DNA of 64,000 nt from Flavobacterium azizsancarii (GTDB lineage Bacteria; Bacteroidota; Bacteroidia; Flavobacteriales; Flavobacteriaceae): positions 117,401 through 181,400 of the forward strand of contig NZ_JAMZNK010000006.1 of assembly GCF_027980145.1 (NCBI RefSeq), given 5' to 3'. The translations under genes were made by a program, and so were the position numbers. Shown piece after piece: positions 1 through 8,244 of the stretch. How positions within the stretch are numbered: position 1 is the first letter of the stretch; each line of letters begins with the position of its first letter. The notes under the pieces were generated by a model. It did not search any database. It worked only from the letters and a program-made list of their open reading frames with translations, and had not been told where the DNA came from.

Positions 1-1
1 T

Positions 2-964
2 GTTCTTGAGGTTAATAACATCAAAAAAGCAGACTATAAGATTCTTTATTTCTCGAATGACAGAATTGATCTTGCCCAACACATTACTGATAACGGCGAG
101 CTTACTCAGGACGATATCAACAAAACAAGTATCATCATTTTTGATCAATTAAAGAAAGTAAGAAAGCAGTTTAAACTTCTTGAAGAAAACATTTTTATAG
201 TTGCCGCTCCGGTTTTTGAATCTGCGCGCAACATCGATGTTTTAAAGAATAAAGTTTCGACCCTGACCAGCAAAAATTTTGACATTATAGATATCGACGA
301 AGAAGCTAAAATGCTTGTTAAAGGTGCTATACCTCCTGTTGATTATTCTAATGCATTATTGCTTGATATTGGTGCAAAAACGACAAAAGGCGGTTATATT
401 GATGACCTTGACAGCAAATTAGAATTTGTACCTCTTGAACTTGATTTTGGTACGATGTCGCTTACTGATGCAGTCAAAAAAACGGTTGTAAATCAAAATC
501 AGGTCAATGATATGTCTACATTTCAGGAAAAATCCTTTGATTTTAATACTGTTCTTCGCAAAAGAATAAAAGAAATGCTTGATGCAAATCCTCAAATTCT
601 AAAGAAAGAAAAAATCTACTTATCCGGTGGTGCCGTATGGGCTTTTGCAACGCTATACTATAACGAAAACCTTAAGGATCACTACATTCCTTTGACTTTA
701 GAAGATGTTATGTATTATGATGCAATCCTTAAAAACAATTTCAACAAGTATAGTAACCTTGCGAAAACTAATAAAGAAGCTGAAAGAGTTTTTAATGTTT
801 ACGACCAGAAATACCTTATTTCTGCAAATAACATATTGGCAATGTTCCTTGAAAGTATTCCAAATTTGGAAACTAAAAAAATATATTTTGTAAAAGACGG
901 ACAGGTAACCTGGCTGATCTCTCACATTGCAGATCGTTCTAAAAAAGTAAACACTAACTTTTAG
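2..964 (+). CDS. Ppx/GppA-family phosphatase (exopolyphosphatase-like), 5' end outside the window
   Basis: The reading frame is open from the left window edge to the stop at 962-964, so the N-terminus is missing and the first in-frame ATG (311) is internal. The visible part carries the family pattern: an R-x-x-L region with 'GELTQDDINK' near the start, then 'IFIVAAPVFESARN', which corresponds to the ATSAxRxAxN motif of Ppx/GppA proteins. A phosphate-binding loop of type DIGxxxTK ('LLDIGAKTTKGG') and 'IYLSGGAVWAF' follow. The family hydrolyses polyphosphate or (p)ppGpp. The first loop reads DIGAKTTK rather than the classical DIGGGSTE, so the substrate is uncertain; Bacteroidota have a divergent Ppx branch. 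A strong terminator follows 64 bp downstream. Confidence 0.75.
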   Translation, partial: VLEVNNIKKADYKILYFSNDRIDLAQHITDNGELTQDDINKTSIIIFDQLKKVRKQFKLLEENIFIVAAPVFESARNIDVLKNKVSTLTSKNFDIIDIDEEAKMLVKGAIPPVDYSNALLLDIGAKTTKGGYIDDLDSKLEFVPLELDFGTMSLTDAVKKTVVNQNQVNDMSTFQEKSFDFNTVLRKRIKEMLDANPQILKKEKIYLSGGAVWAFATLYYNENLKDHYIPLTLEDVMYYDAILKNNFNKYSNLAKTNKEAERVFNVYDQKYLISANNILAMFLESIPNLETKKIYFVKDGQVTWLISHIADRSKKVNTNF

Positions 965-1027
965 AATATCCTTTATCATTCTTACGGAACCTGTCTGGTT
1001 TCATTATTACGGAATTATATATGTACC

Positions 1028-1057
1028 AAAGCTTCAGAGAAATCTGGAGCTTTTTTT
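1028..1057 (+). terminator. Rho-independent terminator after the phosphatase gene
   Basis: An 11-bp stem (AAAGCTTCAGA pairing with TCTGGAGCTTT, one G-T pair) closes a GAAA tetraloop and is followed by a T run. The same hairpin sequence recurs at 61251-61277. Confidence 0.85.
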
Positions 1058-1084
1058 ATGCCGGATAAATTATGGAGATCAAAG

Positions 1085-1247
1085 TTTTTTAGCCACGAAT
1101 TTCACAAATTAGCACAAATTTTTTCACACAGATCGTGCAGATTAAGGCAGATTTAATTCGTGGAAATTAGTGCAATTAGTGGCTAACTTTTTTAAATTAT
1201 CAGAAATTAATTCGTGGAAATTAGTGCAATTTGCGGCTAACTTTTTT
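1085..1247. repeat. Intergenic dispersed repeats, two direct copies
   Basis: A block beginning TTAATTCGTGGAAATTAGTG and ending in GGCTAACTTTTTT occurs at about 1153-1192 and again at about 1207-1247, period 54 bp. Related words (TTCGTGGCTAA, CAGATTAAGGCAGA) recur in the spacers at 6.8-7.2 kb and 51.2-51.8 kb. No gene is visible here. Confidence 0.7.
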
Positions 1248-2543
1248 TTACTTATTTACTTGTTTCCAAATTTTAGCACTAAAATCATCTTTATACATCA
1301 ATCTATTACTTCTGGTAGGATTGACACGATTGGTCAGAATAATTAAGAACCTATTATTTTCCGGATTTATAAAGAAAAATGTACCTGTAAATCCCGTATG
1401 TCCAAAATCATCTTTCTTAAAGAATTCATCCGGTTTACGTTTATCAAAACCAAGTCCGCGATAGATTCCTTTTTTGACAAGAGGCGATTTTGTAAACGTC
1501 GCAACAACCTTTGCTTTTATAATTTGGTTTCCATTATATTTTCCATTGTTAAGCAACATTTGGCAAATCACAGCGATAGATTGCGCATTGGCAAATAAAC
1601 CCGCATTTCCAGAAACGCCTCCAAGAATAGCTGCTGCTTCATCGTGTACATATCCTCTTATGGTGTCTTTCCTGAACAAATAATCAATCTCCGTAGGTAT
1701 TACATTTTGCTCAGAAGTCCATTGCAACGGATTGTATCCAATTTTTGAAATCCCCAATTCGTTATAGATTCCTCTCGCCATTTGATCTAGTTTTAAACCG
1801 GTTTTGGCTTCCATCATTTGTTGTACCAGAATCAAATTCAAATCACTGTACAAATATTGACCACGCTTATTTGTATTCGCTACAGCAATTTGGTCATAAA
1901 CAGATTTATAAAATTCAGGATTCAGCCACATGTTTTTATAGATCCTCACATAATTGTCTTTTGGCTCAAAAGAAAGGTATTTTGTATCGTAAACGATGTT
2001 CTTGTTTACATACATATTATCAAACAAATCTGGATAATCTGCCGATTGCTGATTGCTCAATAAAGGCGATCCGTCAGGGGTTGACAACAGGCTTTTGTAA
2101 AAAGTGATTCCTGATTTTAGTCCCGTTGTATGTGTCAGTAATTCAAAAAGCGTTAAATCTGCAATAGGCGTATTTTTGTATGTCAGGACAACATCCCCCA
2201 ATTTATCCTCTAAACTTATTTTATCTTCTCCTACTAAACGCATGGCGACAAGTGTTGCTCCCAAAACTTTAGACATGGAAGCTAAATCGTATACATCGTC
2301 TGTTTTTACCAAATCTTTTTTTGAGTAATCATGATAGCCGTAATTCTTTACTATAAAAACAGAATCTTTGCTTCCCACAATAATTTGAGCTCCCGGAAAA
2401 AAACCTTTTTTGAGGGCATTATTCATCATCGAATCAATAAAAACCTCATTTTGTTTTGTGTCAAAAGACTTTTTCAGGGAACTAAAACTAATTCCTGAAA
2501 GTATCAAAATAACAAGTACGATCCTGATTCCTGTTTTTTTCAT
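1248..2543 (-). CDS. Class-C beta-lactamase-like serine hydrolase, secreted
   Basis: 431 residues with an N-terminal hydrophobic signal (about 1-22) and a serine beta-lactamase/penicillin-binding-protein fold. SxxK is S89-M-S-K92, a second active-site motif YSD lies at 232-234, and a GHTGFTG segment replaces the KTG triad near residue 382. The C-terminal half is clearly related to the last ~380 residues of the GH3 fusion at 23515-26508: both share PTEID, GYVHD, AAA, GLGFDKR and GHTGFTG. It is the last gene of a minus-strand operon with GH20 and GHL10 glycosidases, with only 6 bp between it and GH20. A role on peptidoglycan peptides or esters is inferred from context; the substrate is unknown. 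Confidence 0.8.
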   Translation of the reverse strand: MKKTGIRIVLVILILSGISFSSLKKSFDTKQNEVFIDSMMNNALKKGFFPGAQIIVGSKDSVFIVKNYGYHDYSKKDLVKTDDVYDLASMSKVLGATLVAMRLVGEDKISLEDKLGDVVLTYKNTPIADLTLFELLTHTTGLKSGITFYKSLLSTPDGSPLLSNQQSADYPDLFDNMYVNKNIVYDTKYLSFEPKDNYVRIYKNMWLNPEFYKSVYDQIAVANTNKRGQYLYSDLNLILVQQMMEAKTGLKLDQMARGIYNELGISKIGYNPLQWTSEQNVIPTEIDYLFRKDTIRGYVHDEAAAILGGVSGNAGLFANAQSIAVICQMLLNNGKYNGNQIIKAKVVATFTKSPLVKKGIYRGLGFDKRKPDEFFKKDDFGHTGFTGTFFFINPENNRFLIILTNRVNPTRSNRLMYKDDFSAKIWKQVNK

Positions 2544-2549
2544 TTTTTA

Positions 2550-5054
2550 CTAAGGGTTAATTCTTAAATCCTGTCCTGCCATAAGAGGTTCGTTGTTTGT
2601 TCCTGTAATCGTAGTTTTAACTGCTTTTACCGGTTGTTTAGGATAAATTGATGCATTGCCATAATCAAAATCATCACCTTTTATAAAATCAATTCCATTA
2701 TATGAATACTCAACAAAACCGTTATTAATAATAAATCTTGGATGATGCGGAATCCCTGTCAAAACATCAATTTTTGCAGTGGTTACAGGATTTGTAAAAG
2801 TATATAAAATCCAATCGCCATTTGCACAAGCAACATCAGTACGTAAATACGTCTCCGGGTTATAATCCGCTAAATTAGAAATTGGAAATTTCGGATTTTC
2901 AACCATTGATGAAGTTACCTTAACCTCTGGTTCTAAATAAGGAGAACAATTGAAATTGACTTTCGCCGAAGATTCTTTTGCTTCTTTATTTTCAACAGTA
3001 AAATCAAGACGATACGTATTTTTATCGTTATAATTTTCGATCAAAAATCGCAAACGAGGTTTTGATTTCAACGTTTTTTCATCTGAAAAAGTTTGTATCA
3101 GTTTATCATTTTCAAAAAGCGAAACAGCTTTGACAGCACCACTGATACTCTCATCTGTTGTTGGAACAAATGTGAGATACCAAATGCCATTCTTATCAAT
3201 ATGTTCCGAAATATTCTCCGAAATGTTTAAAACCTCAACTTTAGAGGTATTCCAGTTGGCAACCGGTAATTTCTCTACTTTTACAGCCGGACTTGCAACA
3301 ACTTCATTAAAGAAAGTACGGAACTGGTAATTTTCATAATCCTTTGTCCTGATTGGATTTGTGTACAAAGGCGATTGTCTTGTAGGCTCATTTCCTTGTG
3401 TATCATATCGTACAATGGCTCCTTCATAAGGCGGAGTTACTGTTATGCTTCCGTCTTTATAAATCGCTGTAGGAGGAAAATCTCTAAAAGCAATTCCCAT
3501 ATTTGCCAAACGCTGTAAATGGCTATGTGTCAATCTTCCGTAAAAATCATCCCAGTTTTTATCTTCTTTTTTAGTCCACCCTATTTCAGACAAAGCAGCA
3601 ATTCTGGGATAACTCTGATATTCCATAAATCTCGCAGGGCGGTCCAGATATTCACTCCACAAAGCACCCTGAACCCCTTTTATCATTTTTTGCTGTTCGG
3701 GAGTTAAATCATTATTTGGAATTGGCTCAAACGAATACGCTCTTTTTGTATCCGTAATCGCAGCCCAGCGATGACCTCGCTCATTTTCAGACTGTGCCAT
3801 ATCGAAATAAGTAAATTGCCCGGGCATCATAATTGTTTCATATCCTTTTTTAGCCGATTCAATTCCGTAGCTTATTCCCTGCCACGCACTAATTAAAGTA
3901 TTGGGATTGATTTCTCCTCCTTTTAAAATTTCATTCCAGCCGGCTGTTTTCCTGTTGTATTTTGCTACTATTTTTTCTACACGTCTAAAGAAATAATTCT
4001 GAAGCTGAAAAGTATCTGTATATCCTTCTTTTTCCATCAAAGCCCTGCATTTTGGGCAGTGCTCCCAATTGGCTCTGTTTACTTCGTCGCCCGCAACATG
4101 AATGTATTCGAATGGAAACATTTCTGAAAATTCTCTAATAATAGAATCCAGAATCTGATAATTTTCTTCGCGGCCTACACACCAGACATTTTTTACTTCT
4201 CCCTGAACACTTTTTGTTTCCTGAGTCGTTACACATCCTACTTCAGGATATGAAGCTGTTACGGCACGCGAATGTCCTGGGATTTCGATTTCAGGCATGA
4301 TATCAATTCCACGGGCCAATGCATACGCTACAACTTCTTTCATATCCTGCTGCGTATAAAATCCTCCGTAACGTTTATCTCCGGAACCATATGATGGCAA
4401 TAAAACTTCACCGGGACCTCTCCAGGCTCCTTTTAAAGTTAAGTCAGGCATTGATTTAATTTCGGCTCTCCATCCGTTATCATCCGTAAGATGCCAATGA
4501 AAAACATTCATTTTATGTGCTGCCAGCCAATCTATATAATTCTCTACCGTTTGTTTATCAAAAAATTGTCTTGAACAATCCAGCATCATTCCGCGCCATT
4601 CGAAGCGAGGATAATCTTCTATTTTCACAAACGGAATTGTTCCTTTCTTCACGTCTTTTGCAGAACAAATCTGTAATAAAGTCTGAAAACCATTCAACAC
4701 TCCGTTTGAAGATTTTCCTTTTACCAGAACTCCCTTTTGAGTTACAGTTAACTTATAACCATCATTAGGAAGATCTAATTTTTCATCTATCAAAAACGAT
4801 ATTCCATTTTTTCCGTATTTGCTTCCAGTAGCAACCGTTGCATTAATTCCTGTATTTTTAAAAAAATCACTTGCAATATAGCTAGCGCTTTTTTGCATTT
4901 TTTTGTCTACAATAATCTTCACAGCTAAAGGTATTACAAACAACTTATCTTCTTGTTCTATCTTTACAGGCCTGGGAATAATATCCAGTTTCTGCGCCTG
5001 CAATACATTCAGCGAGCTCAGGAAAACGGCAATTAGCAGTATACTTTTTTTCAT
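2550..5054 (-). CDS. GH20 beta-N-acetylhexosaminidase, exported
   Basis: 834 residues. A signal peptide (1-20, ending LQA-Q) is followed by an N-terminal GH20b-type domain (about 22-145). The GH20 barrel starts at DYPRFEWRGMMLD (148-159) and carries the catalytic Asp-Glu pair D323-E324 in HVAGDEV. The region after about 510 is a C-terminal tail including a predicted beta-sandwich carbohydrate-binding-like part (about 600-834). The family removes terminal GlcNAc or GalNAc by substrate-assisted catalysis. With the neighbouring GHL10 and serine hydrolase genes, and with the muropeptide genes further right, release of GlcNAc from wall or glycan fragments fits best; chitin or N-glycan use is also possible. 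Confidence 0.9.
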   Translation of the reverse strand: MKKSILLIAVFLSSLNVLQAQKLDIIPRPVKIEQEDKLFVIPLAVKIIVDKKMQKSASYIASDFFKNTGINATVATGSKYGKNGISFLIDEKLDLPNDGYKLTVTQKGVLVKGKSSNGVLNGFQTLLQICSAKDVKKGTIPFVKIEDYPRFEWRGMMLDCSRQFFDKQTVENYIDWLAAHKMNVFHWHLTDDNGWRAEIKSMPDLTLKGAWRGPGEVLLPSYGSGDKRYGGFYTQQDMKEVVAYALARGIDIMPEIEIPGHSRAVTASYPEVGCVTTQETKSVQGEVKNVWCVGREENYQILDSIIREFSEMFPFEYIHVAGDEVNRANWEHCPKCRALMEKEGYTDTFQLQNYFFRRVEKIVAKYNRKTAGWNEILKGGEINPNTLISAWQGISYGIESAKKGYETIMMPGQFTYFDMAQSENERGHRWAAITDTKRAYSFEPIPNNDLTPEQQKMIKGVQGALWSEYLDRPARFMEYQSYPRIAALSEIGWTKKEDKNWDDFYGRLTHSHLQRLANMGIAFRDFPPTAIYKDGSITVTPPYEGAIVRYDTQGNEPTRQSPLYTNPIRTKDYENYQFRTFFNEVVASPAVKVEKLPVANWNTSKVEVLNISENISEHIDKNGIWYLTFVPTTDESISGAVKAVSLFENDKLIQTFSDEKTLKSKPRLRFLIENYNDKNTYRLDFTVENKEAKESSAKVNFNCSPYLEPEVKVTSSMVENPKFPISNLADYNPETYLRTDVACANGDWILYTFTNPVTTAKIDVLTGIPHHPRFIINNGFVEYSYNGIDFIKGDDFDYGNASIYPKQPVKAVKTTITGTNNEPLMAGQDLRINP

Positions 5055-5074
5055 CTTTATAGCTTTTTATTTTA

Positions 5075-6547
5075 TTAAAATTGTATCGGAATACTTTCAG
5101 TTTGCGTGGCACTCAAAGCGGTAATAGCATAAGTGTAGTTTTTTAAATTAGCATCCGGTACCTCTAATTTTACAGCTGTAGTAACATAGTAAATATTCTC
5201 AGGATTAGAGAAATCAGTTATTTTTCCTTTAGGGAATCTATAGATAACAAATTTTTGATTGTTTGCCCCGGGTTTCCAGGTAAGCACTACTTTGTTTCCT
5301 TTATCTGCAATCGATGCATTTGTAGGCGGTTGTGGTTTTATCCTTGTAATTCTATTCGCCTCAGGTGTTAATGCGATATATTTATATTGTTTTTCAGTAA
5401 TGGCTTTTCTCAGCGTATCTCCTTTTTTTAGAAAAGTAGAAGCCGTAAAATGCATTGAACCATCTATTAAAGGCATGGTTCTGATCATTTCTATTTGTTT
5501 TACAATCTGGTCAGGGCTTCTCCATTCTACTTCTTTGGCTGTATTCGAAATCTTGTAATCTCCATGACCTATATAAACATTTGTTCCGTATTTGTGTGCA
5601 GCCCACCATTTTGCCAAAACTTCAAAATTAGCTCTGTCAAAACCAATGTGCCAGTACAATTGCGGCGTTACATAATCGATCCAGTTTTCTTTTTGCCATT
5701 TCAAAATATTAGCATACAAATCATCATAATTTGTCGCTCCTGCCACAGTATTTGAACCCTCTGAATCTTTGGCTATATTTCGCCAGACGCCAAAAGGCGA
5801 AATTCCAAATTCGACCTCCGGTTTATTCGCAATTATAGTATCTCGTATTTGTTTGATGATCAAATCGACATTGTCTCTTCTCCAATCGTCTTTGTCCTTA
5901 AATTGTCTCGGCTCTTTGGCAAATGCTGCCTGATCAGGAAACTCTTGTCCTACTATTTTATAAGGATAAAAATAATCATCCATATGTATCGCCTGAATGT
6001 TATAATTACGGACTATTTCGCCTACTACAGAAGCAACAAAATCCCTGGTTTCTTGATAACCGGGATTAAAATATCTTGTTTTTCCATAGGTCACAAATAA
6101 CTCCGGTTTCTTAAAATACAAATGATTTTTTGCAAGCACTTCTTTGGTTGTATCTTTTTGTACACGATACGGATTGAGCCAAACGTGAACACTCATTCCT
6201 CTTTTTCCTGCTTCATCAATCATTAACTGAAGCGGATCAAAACCGGGAGCAACTCCCTGTGTTCCGGTGATCCAATATGATGCGGGTTCTTTGGTTGATT
6301 TATAATAAGCATCTGCCGTAGGACGGATCTGAAAAACTACGGTATTCAGATTATTGGACCGTAAATTATCCAGTAAAGTGATCATTTCTGTTTTAATCTG
6401 TTTGTCTGACAAACCGGGTTTCGATGGCCAGTCTATATTATCGACAGTAGATATCCAGGCTGCCCGCATTTCTCTTTTTGCTGGTTGCTGGCTGAAAACA
6501 TAGTTTTGAAACAGTAACATCACAATTAAAAATTTTAGACTTTTCAT
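5075..6547 (-). CDS. GHL10/DUF187-type glycosidase (YngK-like) with C-terminal FN3-like domain
   Basis: 490 residues with a signal peptide (1-19, ...NYVFS-Q). The mature part opens with MRAAWISTVDNIDWP, the usual start of the glycosyl-hydrolase-like 10 family, and continues with a TIM-barrel containing DDYFYP, FGISPFGVWRN and DYVTPQLYWH. A C-terminal stretch (about 405-490) looks like a fibronectin-III-type beta domain. Members are thought to act on bacterial wall or exopolysaccharide glycans, but the exact bond cut is not settled. It is the first gene of the operon with GH20 (20 bp gap) and the serine hydrolase. Confidence 0.85.
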   Translation of the reverse strand: MKSLKFLIVMLLFQNYVFSQQPAKREMRAAWISTVDNIDWPSKPGLSDKQIKTEMITLLDNLRSNNLNTVVFQIRPTADAYYKSTKEPASYWITGTQGVAPGFDPLQLMIDEAGKRGMSVHVWLNPYRVQKDTTKEVLAKNHLYFKKPELFVTYGKTRYFNPGYQETRDFVASVVGEIVRNYNIQAIHMDDYFYPYKIVGQEFPDQAAFAKEPRQFKDKDDWRRDNVDLIIKQIRDTIIANKPEVEFGISPFGVWRNIAKDSEGSNTVAGATNYDDLYANILKWQKENWIDYVTPQLYWHIGFDRANFEVLAKWWAAHKYGTNVYIGHGDYKISNTAKEVEWRSPDQIVKQIEMIRTMPLIDGSMHFTASTFLKKGDTLRKAITEKQYKYIALTPEANRITRIKPQPPTNASIADKGNKVVLTWKPGANNQKFVIYRFPKGKITDFSNPENIYYVTTAVKLEVPDANLKNYTYAITALSATQTESIPIQF

Positions 6548-7287
6548 AATATTATTTTTGGTTAGTTAATATAGTTTTAATCTGTAACAAGCTAGCTTAA
6601 CCGCAATGCCGATAGTTATCCGGAGCAAAGCTTAGACACAATATTGTCATTTCGACGAAAGGAGAAATCACACAAGAAATTCCTTTACTAATTTCGTCAA
6701 TCTTTGTCGGGTTACTATTGTGATTACTTCGCCTGTTTGCTGTTACTCGAATCTCCTTTTGATCAAAATGAAAAACGAAGCGGAACAATCGTAAATAATC
6801 ATAATTCTTAATTTAAAAAAAAGCTTAATTCTCTAATCTTCATCTGACTTTTCTTCATGTAAATTCAGCAGACTTAATTTGTGTTAATTCGTAGCTAAAT
6901 AACTTTAATCTTTGGCTAAATTTTTCTCTCACAGATTTAGCAGATCAAGCAGATTTAATTCGTGGCTAAAGAACTTTAATCTTTGGCTAAATTTTTCTCT
7001 CACAGATTTAGCAGATCAAGCAAATTTAATTCGTGATAATTCGTGCAATTCGTGGCTAAAAAACTTTTAATCTGTGGCTAAATTTTCTCTCCCAGATTTA
7101 GCAGATCAAGCAGATTTAATTTGTGCAATTGATTTGCTTGTTCGCTGTTGCTCGGGTCGTGCGAAAAAACTTTTAATCTTTCTATTAATAGCAGCAAAAA
7201 TACCTAACAGGTTTTAAAAACCTGTTAGGATAGGTAACCAAACCAATTTTTATGCATTGTTTATCGAAAATAGCAACACACAATTCC
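6548..7287. repeat. 740-bp intergenic region packed with dispersed and tandem repeats
   Basis: No credible gene. A 71-bp unit, starting AACTTTAATCTTTGGCTAAA and containing CAGATTTAGCAGATCAAGC, occurs at 6901 and 6972, and in diverged form at about 7061. The element TTCGCCTGTTTGCTGTTACTC (about 6728-6750) recurs at 7133-7161 as a TTGCTTGTTCGCTGTTGCTC variant, and in the opposite orientation at 27861-27908 and 51277-51320. A perfect palindrome is listed separately at 7203-7229. Confidence 0.75.
7203..7229. repeat. 27-bp perfect palindrome, dispersed family
   Basis: Arms CCTAACAGGTTTT and AAAACCTGTTAGG around a single central A. The identical sequence occurs at 34659-34685, and versions with a central G form the repeats at 38603-38893. 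The position, 3' of a minus-strand gene, would suit a terminator, but no long T tract follows. Confidence 0.85.
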
Positions 7288-8112
7288 TTACTTAATTTTA
7301 TTTTCTGTGAAAAAATTGTCAAAAAACAACAATTGAAATTTCAGGGAATTTTCCCAGTATTTAATATTATGCTGTCCCGGACGTTCTATATAATCATGGT
7401 CTATTTTCAGGGCAAGCATCTTCGTGTGAAGATTTCTGTTTACATCAATAAAAAAATCGTCGACACCACAATCAATAATCAGTTTTAGCTTGTTGTCTTT
7501 TACCAATTCAAGCATATTGACAACCGTATTTTTTTCCCAGTTTTCAGGATATTCCGTAATCGTTCCCAAACGTTTTTTGATATCCCACTTGTCAGGAAAC
7601 GGACTAAAATCGACTCCTCCGCTCATACTTCCTGCCGCTCCAAAAACATCCTGATGCCTGAATGACAAATACAATGCGCCGTGTCCGCCCATGCTAAGTC
7701 CTGATATTGCCCTGCCTTCGCGACTTGCAATTGTTTTGTATTTATTATCTACAAAAGGAATTAATTCATTGATTATATAAGTCTCATATTTAAAAGTAGG
7801 ATCAATAGGACTATCAAAATACCAACTTGAATAATTCCCGTCGACACTAATTACTATAAAACCATATTTATCGACCTGTTTCCCTACATCTTTAAAACTT
7901 TTTACCCATGTGGCATAATTTCCGCTGTATCCGTGAAGAAGATAAACAACCGGAAATTTTTTACTGCTTTTTTTATAACCTTCAGGGGTTATTACACAAG
8001 TTTTGATACTCTTGTTCATCGCAGTGCTAAAAACTTCTAAAGTATCTACCTTAGCCGCTTTAGCAGAAAAAAATACGAAGAATAAAAGAAGGACGCAGGT
8101 TGTTTTTTTCAT
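7288..8112 (-). CDS. Secreted esterase-D/CE1-like alpha/beta hydrolase
   Basis: 274 residues with a signal peptide (about 1-20). The alpha/beta-hydrolase triad is visible: nucleophile S140 in GLSMGG, an acid at D218/D219 in IDCGVDDF and H248 in PGQHNIKYW. The oxyanion region LLHGYSG is at 58-64. Length and motifs match the putative esterase family (PF00756), which includes feruloyl and acetyl-xylan esterases and carbohydrate deacylases. It is a single gene between two repeat-bearing spacers; deacylation of exported glycan is a reasonable guess but the substrate is unknown. Confidence 0.85.
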   Translation of the reverse strand: MKKTTCVLLLFFVFFSAKAAKVDTLEVFSTAMNKSIKTCVITPEGYKKSSKKFPVVYLLHGYSGNYATWVKSFKDVGKQVDKYGFIVISVDGNYSSWYFDSPIDPTFKYETYIINELIPFVDNKYKTIASREGRAISGLSMGGHGALYLSFRHQDVFGAAGSMSGGVDFSPFPDKWDIKKRLGTITEYPENWEKNTVVNMLELVKDNKLKLIIDCGVDDFFIDVNRNLHTKMLALKIDHDYIERPGQHNIKYWENSLKFQLLFFDNFFTENKIK

Positions 8113-8158
8113 AAAATCTTGTTTTATTAATTATGTCAAAATAAGTTCCTTATTTCTA

Positions 8159-8210
8159 ACCATTAAGAGATTAAGTTCATAAAGCTTAAATTACTTAATA
8201 TCTTAATGGT
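8159..8210. repeat. Inverted repeat of the ACCATTAAGA family
   Basis: ACCATTAAGAGATTAA (8159-8174) faces TTAATATCTTAATGGT (8195-8210), 15 of 16 bases complementary. Related inverted repeats occur at 34613-34705 and 60369-60430. It sits between two minus-strand genes. Confidence 0.7.
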
Positions 8211-8244
8211 AAAGAAAATTAAGTCTCATTTAAAATTTAAAAAA

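Noticed and set aside
2..964. BadF-type MurNAc kinase at the left edge
   Set aside because: Motifs match Ppx/GppA (ATSAxRxAxN-like block and early R-x-x-L region) rather than BadF kinases.
1248..2543. Antibiotic-resistance beta-lactamase
   Set aside because: KTG is replaced by HTG, the gene sits with glycosidases and is related to the NagZ-fused domain, so a resistance role is not supported.
6597..6788. Small minus-strand gene of 63 codons
   Set aside because: Made of dispersed repeat sequence with no recognisable protein features.
7252..7488. Plus-strand frame of 78 codons
   Set aside because: Lies mostly antisense to the 3' end of the esterase gene.
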